This document shows, one piece after another, positions 41,601-49,523 of a stretch of DNA of 64,000 nt (the stretch's first letter is position 1; each line of letters opens with the position of its first letter). The position numbers were made by a program, and so were the translations under genes. The notes under the pieces are model-generated. The model was not told the origin of the DNA, ran no database searches, and saw only the letters and a list, made by a program, of their open reading frames with translations. The DNA is from JBQTJJ01 sp052387235 (GTDB lineage Bacteria > Actinomycetota > Acidimicrobiia > Acidimicrobiales > GCA-2861595). Location: positions 1 to 64,000 of the forward strand of contig JBQTJJ010000033.1 in the NCBI GenBank assembly GCA_052387235.1, in the 5' to 3' direction.

Positions 41601-43073
41601 TCAGCACACCTTCCGGCGGGCGGCGTCGGCCCGGTGGCCCGAGAGGGACCACGACGGCAGGTCGCCGGCGCCGTCGTCCGGCGTGGCGCACAGCCGGTCC
41701 AGGACCACCCGGCGGGCGACGGGGTCGAGGCGGGGGAGGGCGTCGACGAGAGCCGGGACGGCGTCGTCGGACAGGCCGAGCAGGGTGCCGGTGTCGAGGC
41801 GCCCGGTCCGCTGGTAGTTGGCCACGTTCCGCTCCACCACCACCGCCTCCAGGCCCATCACGTTGAGGGCCAGGAGGCAGAGCAGGCCGGCGCCGACGGC
41901 GGCCGGCACCAGCCACCGCCGGCGCCGGTGCACCCCGGCCAGGGAGAGCGCCAGCAGCACGAACACGGCGCCGACCCACACGGCGAACACCACGGCGAAG
42001 AGGCGGGCCAGCGTGAGCCCGTACGCCTGCTCGTAGAGGTGGAGCCGGCGCACCGCCACGACCACGATCACCAGGGTCAGCGCCACCGCCGCCTCGGCCA
42101 GGATCGTGAAGGTGCGCCGCCGGCCCGGGGTGTCGAGGTCGGCGGCGGCCCGCACCGACAGGAGCACGCCGAGGGTCAAGGTGGCGGCGGCGAGGAGCTG
42201 GAAGAAGCCGGACCGGGCGTACTCGGCGTAGGTGAGGCCGGCCGTGTCGAGCACGTGCCGGGCCCCGCCCGCCAGCGTGACCAGCTGGGACACCCCGAAG
42301 GCGGTGTAGAGGGCCACCAGGGCGCCGACGACGGTGGCCGCCTCGACGTAGCCCAGCCGGGAGCGGGGCGCCGGCAGGGGCGCGGGGCTCACGGACGACG
42401 CCATGCGCAGCAGGCCGGCGCCGCCCCACACCCCGAGCCCGAGGAGGACGGCATGGACCACCAGGTCGCCGGCGTCGAAGCTGAGGTCGAACCACGACGC
42501 GAACACCGGGTCGGCGGCGCCGAGCAGCAGGCCGAGGAGCAGGACCAGCGGCGCCGCCAGCAGCGCCCCCCGGGCGGCCGGGGCCCAGGCCCGGGGCCGG
42601 TCCTCACGGTGGGAGAGCGACGGCCCTCCGCCCCCGAGGAGGAAGGCGGGGCCGGCGGCGCCGTGGGCCACGGCCACGAGGCCCCGGCGGGCCAGGTCGG
42701 GAAGGGTGAGGTCGAGGGGGTCGCCACCCCGGGCCAGCGACGCGGCCAGGGCCAGGAGGCCGGCCGCCGCGCCCATGTCCAGGAGGACGACGGGCGCGCT
42801 GGCCCGGACGGCGAGGAACAGCCCGAACACCGGCGCGGCCAGGGCCAGGAGCCGGGCCGGCGGGTTGACCAGGCGGCCGCTCCCCACCAGGCCGGCCGCC
42901 ACCACCACCACGAACAGGGAGCCGGCCAGGGTGGGCGGACCCGACCAGCCGACCAGGTCGGTTGCCACGGCCATGGCCGCGACGGCCACGAGGGCGGTGC
43001 GGTCCACGCTGCGCACCACGGTGAGGTCGGTGACCAGGTCGGGCGGGGCCAGCTCGGGGCGGGCCGTGCTCAC
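41601..43073 (-). CDS. DUF4173 polytopic membrane protein
   Basis: 490 residues with about ten to twelve membrane segments. Matches DUF4173 (earlier DUF4153) features: LTYAEYARSGFFQLL with the Tyr-Arg-Gly/Ser-Gly-Phe core and the NVMGLEAVVVERNVANYQRTG loop near the C-terminus. Function unknown. GTG start overlaps the stop of the histidine kinase (GTGA, 43070-43073), so it is coupled to a two-component system and may be a sensory or effector partner. Last gene of a three-gene operon. Confidence 0.85.
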   Translation of the reverse strand: MSTARPELAPPDLVTDLTVVRSVDRTALVAVAAMAVATDLVGWSGPPTLAGSLFVVVVAAGLVGSGRLVNPPARLLALAAPVFGLFLAVRASAPVVLLDMGAAAGLLALAASLARGGDPLDLTLPDLARRGLVAVAHGAAGPAFLLGGGGPSLSHREDRPRAWAPAARGALLAAPLVLLLGLLLGAADPVFASWFDLSFDAGDLVVHAVLLGLGVWGGAGLLRMASSVSPAPLPAPRSRLGYVEAATVVGALVALYTAFGVSQLVTLAGGARHVLDTAGLTYAEYARSGFFQLLAAATLTLGVLLSVRAAADLDTPGRRRTFTILAEAAVALTLVIVVVAVRRLHLYEQAYGLTLARLFAVVFAVWVGAVFVLLALSLAGVHRRRRWLVPAAVGAGLLCLLALNVMGLEAVVVERNVANYQRTGRLDTGTLLGLSDDAVPALVDALPRLDPVARRVVLDRLCATPDDGAGDLPSWSLSGHRADAARRKVC

Positions 43074-44074
43074 CGGGCGGCTCCCGGGAGCACCACGACC
43101 ATGCGGCAGCCGTGCGGCTCACGTCGCTCGGGACGGATCTCGCCGCCATGCAGGTCGACGATCCAGCGGGCGATGGCCAGGCCCAGCCCGGCGCCCCCAC
43201 CGCGGGAGGAGCGGGCCGCGTCCGACCGGTAGAAGCGCTCGAAGACGCGCACCGCCTCGTCGTCGGGGATGCCGGGCCCGTCGTCGCTCACCTCGATGGT
43301 GACCCGGGACCGGTCCGAGCCCGTGGCCCGGAGCTGGACGCGGCCGCCGGCCGGCGAGTGGCGCACGGCGTTCTCCAGCAGGTTGGCCACGACCTGGCGT
43401 ACCCGGTCGGGGTCGCCGTCGACGGACAGGTCGGCCGGCTCCACCGCCAGCTCCAGCTCGACGGCCGGCGCATGGAGCCGGCACTCCTCCGCCGCGTCGG
43501 CCAGCACCTCGTCCAGGCGGAACGGCCGGCGCTCGAGCGGGGCCGCGCCCGACTCCAGCCGGGACAGGTCGAGCAGCTGGGCCACCAGCCGGCCCAGGCG
43601 CTCGACCTGGCGCAGCATGGCGGCCATGGTGTCGGGGTCGGGCGGCTCCACCCCGTCCACCACGTTCTCGAGGACGGCCTGGAGGGCGGTGATGGGCGTG
43701 CGCAGCTCGTGGGAGGCGTTGGCCACCAGGTCGCGGCGGGCCCGGTCCACCGCTGCCAGCTCGGAGGCCATGGCGTTGAAGGCCCGGGCCAGCTCGCCCA
43801 CCTCGTCCTGGGACGAGGCCGTGACCCGCCGGCCGTAGTCGCCGCCGGCCATGGCCCGGGCCGCGCCCGCCATCTCCCGCAGCGGCGACGTCATCCCCCG
43901 GGCCAGGAGCTGCACCATGGCCAGGGCCAGTGCGGCCGAGATGACCGGCCTGAGCAGCAGGGGGACGCCGAGGCGGAAGCCCACCGAGCTGACCAGGGTG
44001 CTGACGGCGACGGCCACCACGATGGCGACGCCCAGCTTCATCTTGATGGACGGGAGGCGGTCGAGCGGCCTCAC
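43070..44074 (-). CDS. Sensor histidine kinase (HAMP type)
   Basis: 334 residues. Two close membrane segments (about 13-33 and 38-58) with almost no external loop, a HAMP domain (about 58-112), HisKA with His122 in NASHELRTP, and HATPase with NLLENAVRH, DDGPGIP and GAGLGLAIA. The lack of a periplasmic sensor suggests intramembrane sensing, possibly through the DUF4173 partner. GTG start overlaps the regulator stop (GTGA, 44071-44074). Confidence 0.9.
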   Translation of the reverse strand: MRPLDRLPSIKMKLGVAIVVAVAVSTLVSSVGFRLGVPLLLRPVISAALALAMVQLLARGMTSPLREMAGAARAMAGGDYGRRVTASSQDEVGELARAFNAMASELAAVDRARRDLVANASHELRTPITALQAVLENVVDGVEPPDPDTMAAMLRQVERLGRLVAQLLDLSRLESGAAPLERRPFRLDEVLADAAEECRLHAPAVELELAVEPADLSVDGDPDRVRQVVANLLENAVRHSPAGGRVQLRATGSDRSRVTIEVSDDGPGIPDDEAVRVFERFYRSDAARSSRGGGAGLGLAIARWIVDLHGGEIRPERREPHGCRMVVVLPGAAR

Positions 44075-44745
44075 GCGTCGGGCTCCGCCGCGTACCCCAC
44101 GCCGTGCACGGTGCGGATCGTCCCGGCGCCGAGCTTGCGGCGCAGCGACCGGATGTGGGAGTCGACGGTGCGGGCGCCCGAGCCGTCCCGGTAGCCCCAG
44201 ACCTCGGCCAGCAGCTGGTCCCTGGTGAACACCACCCCGGGCCGCCCCGCCAGCAGGGACAGCAGGTCGAACTCGGTGGGGGTGACGTGGACGGACTGGC
44301 CCCGCAGCCGCACCCTGCGGCTGGCCGCCTCGATCTCCACCTGGCCCAGCCGGGCCGGGGCGCCGGCGGCGTCGGCCCGCTCCACCCGGCGGAGGATGGC
44401 CCGCACCCGCGCCACCAGCTCGCGGGGGCTGAACGGCTTGGTGAGGTAGTCGTCAGCCCCCACGGCCAGCCCCACCAGCAGGTCGGTCTCGGAGTCGCGG
44501 GCCGTCAGCATCAGCACCGGCACGGGCCGGTCCTTCTGGATGCGCCGGCACACCTCCAGCCCGTCCATGCCGGGCAGCATCAGGTCGAGAACGACCAGGT
44601 CGGGCGCTGTGCGCGCCACCAGCTCCACCGCCGCCGGCCCGTCATGGGCGACCGCCGTCTCGAAACCCTCGCTCCGGAGCCGGGCCTCGACGGCGGCGGC
44701 GATCTCCTCCTCGTCGTCCACGATGACGACGCGCGGCGCTCCCAC
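44071..44745 (-). CDS. OmpR-family response regulator
   Basis: 224 residues: receiver with DDEEE, phosphoacceptor Asp in VVLDLMLPGMDG and Lys in LTKPFSP, then winged helix with PTEFDLLSLLAG, VDSHIRSLRRKL and VHGVGYA. Start GTG 44745, with TATCCT seven bases before it. The longer frame upstream is a shadow. First gene of regulator-kinase-DUF4173. Cognate signal unknown. Confidence 0.93.
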   Translation of the reverse strand: MGAPRVVIVDDEEEIAAAVEARLRSEGFETAVAHDGPAAVELVARTAPDLVVLDLMLPGMDGLEVCRRIQKDRPVPVLMLTARDSETDLLVGLAVGADDYLTKPFSPRELVARVRAILRRVERADAAGAPARLGQVEIEAASRRVRLRGQSVHVTPTEFDLLSLLAGRPGVVFTRDQLLAEVWGYRDGSGARTVDSHIRSLRRKLGAGTIRTVHGVGYAAEPDA

Positions 44746-44816
44746 GGACCCGAGGATACGGAGCGCCTGTCGAGATGTCCCCGGCGGGGCGTGGAGATCC
44801 GGTGCAGACCGGGCGG

Positions 44817-45854
44817 TCAGGGGGCGGCGGTGGTGGAGGTGGACGAGGTGGTGGTCGACGCCGGCGGCTGGGTGGTCGTGGTCGTCGCCGGCGCGGTGGT
44901 CGTCGTGGTGGGCGTGGGGGGCGTGGGGGGCGTGGGGGGCGTGGAGGTGGCCGGCTCGGGGGGGACCGTCGTGGTGGGGACCGCCACGATGGTCGTCGTG
45001 GGCGTGGCCGCGGTCGTGGAGGTGGTGGCGGCGGGGGCGGTGGACACTCTCCGGAGGGGTACCGGGGCCGCCGTGGTGGCCGGCAGGGTCGTCACGGCCG
45101 TGGTCTCGGGAACGGGCTGGACCGGCGCCTCGCCCAGGGCCGGAGCGGTGGCGGGAGGCGAGGCCTCGAGGGGCGTGGGGGTGGTGGCCGGGGCGGTCGG
45201 CGGCGCTGTGGTCGTGATCTCCCGGGATGGCGTGTCCCGCAGGCCGGGCAGGGTGGCCCCCGCCGCCGTCACCGCCAGCACGAAGGCGGCGGCCACCAGG
45301 ACGCGGGGCCGGCGGCCGCGCCTGCGGTGGCGCCGGCGGCCGGGCCGGCGGGCCGGCGCCGGGAGCGGGGGAGGCACCGGGTCGTCGAGCCCGTCGAGGT
45401 CCACGTCGTCCTCGTCGTCGCCCGCCCGGTCCGGGCCATCGAGGTCGGCGCCCAGGGTGTAGAGGGTGGCAGCGTGCAGCAGGGACATGGTCCCGGCCCA
45501 CCGGCCGTCCTCGTCGCCGGCCCCGTCCTCGTCGCCGGTGGGGGCGTACCCGGCGCCGGCCCACGTCGCCTCGGCGGCCCGGTCGGACGGGTCCCCGGCG
45601 CCGGCGGGGGGAGCGCCCTCGCCGAAGACGGCGGCGTCCCAGGCGTCCGATCCCAGGGTGTAGAGGGTGGCGGCCCGCAGCAGAGGGAAGCCGGCCTCGT
45701 CGCCGGCGTCCTCGAGCGGCCGGCCCGGGCCGGCGGCCGGCCCGGACTCGTCCCCGGCCGGATGGGCCCCGCCCGACGCGGCCCAGTCGGGTCCTTCGTG
45801 GCGGCGCCGGCCCGGCGCCGCCCGCCGGTGACGGAGGCGGAGGGGCACTCGCAC
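44817..45854 (-). CDS. Membrane protein with duplicated AATLYTLG motif and Thr/Pro-rich tail
   Basis: About 345 residues. An acidic N-terminal region contains two copies of LLxAATLYTLG, 65 residues apart, each followed by an acidic segment. A basic stretch (RRPGRRRHRRRGRRPR), one membrane segment (about residues 165-183 from the start used) and a long extracytoplasmic tail of Thr, Pro, Ala and Val follow, with TPP repeats coded by 9-bp DNA repeats. The membrane topology suggests a cytoplasmic motif part and a glycan-like outer stalk. Start is uncertain: GTG 45854 or 45848; codon usage upstream is non-coding. No family recognised. Confidence 0.62.
   Translation of the reverse strand: MRVPLRLRHRRAAPGRRRHEGPDWAASGGAHPAGDESGPAAGPGRPLEDAGDEAGFPLLRAATLYTLGSDAWDAAVFGEGAPPAGAGDPSDRAAEATWAGAGYAPTGDEDGAGDEDGRWAGTMSLLHAATLYTLGADLDGPDRAGDDEDDVDLDGLDDPVPPPLPAPARRPGRRRHRRRGRRPRVLVAAAFVLAVTAAGATLPGLRDTPSREITTTAPPTAPATTPTPLEASPPATAPALGEAPVQPVPETTAVTTLPATTAAPVPLRRVSTAPAATTSTTAATPTTTIVAVPTTTVPPEPATSTPPTPPTPPTPTTTTTAPATTTTTQPPASTTTSSTSTTAAP
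44911..44944 (+). repeat. 9-bp tandem repeat coding for TPP units
   Basis: GGCGTGGGG repeated almost four times without interruption. On the minus strand it codes for Pro-Pro-Thr units in the outer stalk of the Thr/Pro-rich membrane protein. Length may vary by slippage. Confidence 0.7.
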
Positions 45855-45870
45855 TTCTTCGGCAGGCCGG

Positions 45871-45896
45871 GGGCGCAGTAAAGCGGTACTGCGCCC
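45871..45896. promoter_or_regulatory. Perfect 10-bp inverted repeat before the Thr/Pro-rich protein gene
   Basis: GGGCGCAGTA, six-base spacer AAGCGG, TACTGCGCCC. It lies 17 bp upstream of the GTG at 45854. On the minus strand TTTACT overlaps the 3' arm and could be a -10 element, so the dyad may be an operator; it could also form an RNA hairpin. Confidence 0.55.
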
Positions 45897-46034
45897 GATC
45901 CGGCCGATCTTCGGCCTTGCGCGGCATTCGGGTGCCCAGGGCGTTTCGTGGTGGACGCCGGCGCGGACCGTTTCGTCGATCTTGGGCACCAACTGCCCGG
46001 CGGAGGCGTAGTATTCCGGTGGAAGTTCCGGCGG

Positions 46035-46053
46035 CGGACGGTAGTCCCGTCCG
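46035..46053. other. Second inverted repeat downstream of hemY
   Basis: CGGACGG, five-base loop TAGTC, CCGTCCG. A seven-base perfect stem 56 bp after the hemY stop, in the 254-bp interval 45855-46108. The sequence GGACGG/CCGTCC also occurs in the hairpin at 46071-46104. Confidence 0.45.
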
Positions 46054-46070
46054 GCGACCGAACGGCCGCC

Positions 46071-46104
46071 CCCGCGGGACGGTACCCGCCTGCCGTCCTG
46101 CGGG
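46071..46104 (-). terminator. Strong hairpin immediately after hemY
   Basis: CCCGCGGGACGG at 46071-46082 pairs with CCGTCCTGCGGG at 46093-46104, 12 pairs including one G-T, around a 10-base loop. It begins 4 bases after the hemY TAG. There is no T-run, as is usual for GC-rich actinobacterial terminators. Confidence 0.55.
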
Positions 46105-46108
46105 GGAC

Positions 46109-47461
46109 CTATCCGGCCCGGCCCACGGCCCGGCGGGCGGCGGCCCGCCCCTGGGCGACGCAGGCCGCGATCCCGAGGCCCCGGTAGGCGGCGCCGGCCA
46201 GGGTCACCGCCGGCAGGTCGCGCGCCAGCGCGTCCTCCACCCGGTCCACCCGGGCCAGGTGGCCGGGACGGTACTGGGGAAAGGCGTGGACCCAGCGGGT
46301 CACCCGCGCCACCCTGGGCCGGGCCTCGAGGCCGAGGGCCTGGGCCAGCTCGCCGTGGAGGTGGCCGGCCAGGGCGTCGTCCGTCATCGACAGGGCCCGC
46401 TCGTCCCCCCACCGCCCGGCCGACGCCCGCAGCACCAGCTCCCCGGGCCCGGCCCAGTGGGGCCACTTGGCCGAGGCGAAGGAGCAGGCGGTGAGGAGCC
46501 GGCCCTCGGAGGCCGGGACCAGGAAGCCGGTGCCGGCAGGTGGCCGGGGGAGGGCCGACGAGGGGTAGACGAGCACGGCCATGGCCACCGACGCGTACGC
46601 CACGTCCCGCAGCTCCGCCGCGGCCGCCGGGCTGGCCGGCTCCACCAGCCCGGCCGCGGCCGCGGCCGGCGTCGTGACCACGGTGGCGTCGAACCCGGGG
46701 ACGGGCACCGCCTCCACCGCGTGGCCCGTCGCCACCGCCACGCCCCGGGCCCGCAGCTCCTCCTCCAGGCGGGTGACGAGCCGCCCGAGGCCACCCCGCA
46801 GCGACGCGAACAGCGGAGCGCCGCCGCCGCCGGCGGCCGGCTCCCGCACGCCCCGGAGCCCCCGCAGCAGGCTGCGGGAGCGGGCCGCGTCGGCCAGCTG
46901 GGCCGCCGCCGCCCGCGCGCTCAGCAGCTCGGAGGGGCCGGCGTGGATGCCGCCCACCAGGGGGTCCACCACCCGGGCGTGCACCTGCCGCCCGAGGCGG
47001 CGCCCCACCACGTCGGCCACCGACGGGTCCGCCGGCCACCGGGTGGCCGGGAGCACGAGGTCGAGGGCGGCCCGGGCCGCACCGGCGGGCGTGACCAGCC
47101 CGGCCCGCACGAGCCGGGCCAGGTGGCCCGCCCCGGCCGGCGCCCCGAGCACCAGGCCGGGCGGCAGCGGCCGCAGCCTCCCCCGGGTCCAGATGGCGGC
47201 CCCCTCGGCCGCCGGGTGCACCAGCTCGGCCTCCAGCCCCAGCCGGTGGCACAGCTCCAGGGCGTGGGGGACGCGGGCCAGGAAGGCGTCGGGGCCCAGG
47301 TCGACGGGCCGGCCGCCGACGTCCTCGGTGAGGATGCGGCCCCCGAGGCGGGGCCCGGCCTCGAACAGCGTCACCGAGGCGCCGGCCTCCACCGCCTCCC
47401 ACGCCGCGGCCAGGCCGGTGATGCCGCCGCCCACCACGGCCACGGCCGGGCCGGGGCTCAC
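46109..47461 (-). CDS. hemY: Protoporphyrinogen/coproporphyrinogen III oxidase HemY (HemG/CgoX)
   Basis: 450-residue flavoprotein oxidising a porphyrinogen. FAD-binding VVGGGITGLAAAW and ERxGGR-like PRLGGRILTE at the start; DLGPDAFLA and the DPLVGGIHAG motif in the middle; C-terminus AGAAYRGLGIAACVAQG is the family FAD-binding ending. In actinobacteria the pathway runs through coproporphyrin, so CgoX (coproporphyrinogen to coproporphyrin III) is the more likely activity. GTG start overlaps the hemH stop (GTGA). Confidence 0.92.
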   Translation of the reverse strand: MSPGPAVAVVGGGITGLAAAWEAVEAGASVTLFEAGPRLGGRILTEDVGGRPVDLGPDAFLARVPHALELCHRLGLEAELVHPAAEGAAIWTRGRLRPLPPGLVLGAPAGAGHLARLVRAGLVTPAGAARAALDLVLPATRWPADPSVADVVGRRLGRQVHARVVDPLVGGIHAGPSELLSARAAAAQLADAARSRSLLRGLRGVREPAAGGGGAPLFASLRGGLGRLVTRLEEELRARGVAVATGHAVEAVPVPGFDATVVTTPAAAAAGLVEPASPAAAAELRDVAYASVAMAVLVYPSSALPRPPAGTGFLVPASEGRLLTACSFASAKWPHWAGPGELVLRASAGRWGDERALSMTDDALAGHLHGELAQALGLEARPRVARVTRWVHAFPQYRPGHLARVDRVEDALARDLPAVTLAGAAYRGLGIAACVAQGRAAARRAVGRAG

Positions 47462-48372
47462 GGGGACGCGAGCCGGTCGCGCACCACCGAGGCGAGCAGG
47501 GCCACGAACCCGGGGTCGTCGTCGAACGACGCGGTGCGCTCCAGGGCCAGCCCGGCGCCCTCGGCCACCCGGCGGGCCTCGATGTCCACGTCGTAGAGGA
47601 CCTCGAGGTGGTCCGACACGAACCCGGCCGGGCACACCACCACGCCTTCCACCCCCTCGGCCGGGAGGGCCCGGAGCACCTCCAGGATGTCGGGCCCGAT
47701 CCAGGGGTCGGCGGTGCGCCCCGCGCTCTGCCACGCCACCCGCCACCGGTCCAGCCCGGCTGCCGCCGCCACCGCCCCGGCCGTCTCCTCCAGCTGGCTC
47801 GGGTAGGAGGGCAGGTCCAGGTGGCGGGCCCGCTCCGGCAGGGAGTGGGCGGTCACGAGCGTCTCCACCACGGCGCCGGCCGCCACCGGGAGACGGGCCC
47901 GCGCCGCCGCCACCCGCCCGGCCAGCAGCCGGATCAGCTCCGGGTGGCGGTGCCAGGCGCCCACGCCCCGGTAGGCGGCGCCGCCGGCCGCCGCCGCCCG
48001 GTCGTGGTACTGGCCCACGCTGAGGGCCGAGTAGTGGGGGGCCAGCACCAGGCCCACCACCTCGGTGGCGCCGGCCTCCACCAGCTCGGCCATGCCGTCC
48101 TCCACGTAGGGGGCGGCGTGTTTCTGGCCCAGGGCCACCACGAACCCGTCGCCGAGGGCGGCGGCCAGGCCCGAGACCTGGGCCCGGGTGCGGGCGGCCA
48201 GGGGCGAGATGCCGCCGATGGCGTCGTAGCGGCGCCGCAGGTCGGCCAGCAGCTCCGGCGTGGGCGGCCGCCCCCGGCGGATGTGGGTGTAGTACGCCTC
48301 GACGTCGTCGGGCGAGGCCGGCGTGCCGTAGGCCATCACCAGCACGCCGGTGGGGCGCCCCCCGTCCCCCAC
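47458..48372 (-). CDS. hemH: Ferrochelatase HemH (coproporphyrin type CpfC)
   Basis: 304 residues. VLVMAYGTPASPDDVEAYYTHIRRG at the start, catalytic His in VTAHSLPERA, metal-binding region around GRTADPWIGPDI and CPAGFVSDHLEVLYDVDIEA at the end. Length and motifs fit the monofunctional actinobacterial enzyme that inserts Fe into coproporphyrin. GTG start, 2 bp after hemE. HemQ, needed for the final step in that route, is not in the window. Confidence 0.93.
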   Translation of the reverse strand: MGDGGRPTGVLVMAYGTPASPDDVEAYYTHIRRGRPPTPELLADLRRRYDAIGGISPLAARTRAQVSGLAAALGDGFVVALGQKHAAPYVEDGMAELVEAGATEVVGLVLAPHYSALSVGQYHDRAAAAGGAAYRGVGAWHRHPELIRLLAGRVAAARARLPVAAGAVVETLVTAHSLPERARHLDLPSYPSQLEETAGAVAAAAGLDRWRVAWQSAGRTADPWIGPDILEVLRALPAEGVEGVVVCPAGFVSDHLEVLYDVDIEARRVAEGAGLALERTASFDDDPGFVALLASVVRDRLASP

Positions 48373-48374
48373 TG

Positions 48375-49415
48375 CTACCCGCCGGCGCCCGCCGGCCAGG
48401 CGTGCACCAGGTCCACCACCCGGGCCAGCACGCCGGGGTCGGTGTCGGGCAGCACGCCATGGCCGAGGTTGAACACGTGGCCCACGCCGCCGCCGGCGGC
48501 CAGGACCTTCGTGGTCTCAGCCGCCACCACCTCGTCCGGCGCCAGGCAGATGGCGGGGTCGAGGTTGCCCTGGAGGGCCCTGCCCGGCCCGACCCGGCGC
48601 CGGGCCCGGTCCAGCGGGACCCGCCAGTCCACGCCCACCACGTCGGGACCGGCCGCGCCCAGCAGCTCCAGCAGCTCGCCGGTGCCCACCCCGAAGTGGA
48701 TCCGGGGCACGTCGAGGTCGGCCAGGCCCTCGAAGATGCGCCGGCTGGCCGGCAGCACCAGCTCGGCGTAGTCGGCCGGCGACAGGGCGCCGGCCCAGCT
48801 GTCGAAGAGCTGCACGGCCGAGGCGCCGGCCGCCACCTGGGCCCGGAGCGAGGCCAGCGCCATGTCGGCCAGCGCCTCCAGCAGCGCCGCCCACGTGGAC
48901 GGCTCGGCGTGCATCAGGGCCTTGGTGCGGGCGTAGGTGCGGGACGGCCCGCCCTCGATCAGGTAGCTCGCCACCGTGAACGGGGCGCCGGCGAAGCCGA
49001 TGAGGGGGACGTCCAGCTCGGCCGTGACCAGCCGCACCGCCTCCAGCACGTAGGGGACGTCGGCCTCCGGCTCGAGGGGGCGCAGCCGGGCCAGGTCGTC
49101 CTTGGTGCGGAAGGGGTCGGGCACCACCGGGCCCACGCCGGGCACCACGTCCACGCCGAAGCCGACGGCGGCCACCGGCACCACGATGTCGGAGTAGAGG
49201 ATGGCGGCGTCGACCCCGTAGCGCCGCACCGGCTGGAGGGTGATCTCGGCCGCCAGGTCGGGCTGGCGGATCACGTCGAGGATGCTGCCCACCCCGCGGA
49301 TCCGGCGGTACTCGGGGAGCGAGCGCCCGGCCTGGCGCATGAACCACACCGGCACCCGCGGCGCGGGCCGGCCCCGGCAGGCCAGGAGGAACGGGTCGTC
49401 GTCGGGCGCGGCCAC
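48375..49415 (-). CDS. hemE: Uroporphyrinogen decarboxylase HemE
   Basis: 346 residues. Motifs: WFMRQAGRSLPEYR at the N-terminus, YSDIVVP with the catalytic Asp, FAGAPFTVASYLIEGG and the C-terminal HVFNLGHGVLPDTDP. Decarboxylates uroporphyrinogen III to coproporphyrinogen III. GTG start follows TAGGGT by six bases. First gene of hemE-hemH-hemY. Confidence 0.96.
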   Translation of the reverse strand: MAAPDDDPFLLACRGRPAPRVPVWFMRQAGRSLPEYRRIRGVGSILDVIRQPDLAAEITLQPVRRYGVDAAILYSDIVVPVAAVGFGVDVVPGVGPVVPDPFRTKDDLARLRPLEPEADVPYVLEAVRLVTAELDVPLIGFAGAPFTVASYLIEGGPSRTYARTKALMHAEPSTWAALLEALADMALASLRAQVAAGASAVQLFDSWAGALSPADYAELVLPASRRIFEGLADLDVPRIHFGVGTGELLELLGAAGPDVVGVDWRVPLDRARRRVGPGRALQGNLDPAICLAPDEVVAAETTKVLAAGGGVGHVFNLGHGVLPDTDPGVLARVVDLVHAWPAGAGG

Positions 49416-49421
49416 CCGTCG

Positions 49422-49427
49422 ACCCTA
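49422..49427 (-). promoter_or_regulatory. Leaderless-type -10 element of the hemEHY operon
   Basis: TAGGGT on the minus strand, six bases (CGACGG) before the hemE GTG at 49415. Confidence 0.5.
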
Positions 49428-49523
49428 CCGGCGCCCGGGGCCGCCGGGCCCGGCGCCGGTCCCCCCACTACACTGCAACGTTCCCTCGTGCAGGGAACGA
49501 GGCCGTTCGGTCGAGAGGAGTTC

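Noticed and set aside
44817..47402. An 861-residue open frame spanning the stalk protein and hemY region
   Set aside because: The upstream part is a shadow of hemY, and the interval 45855-46108 has non-coding codon usage and hairpins.
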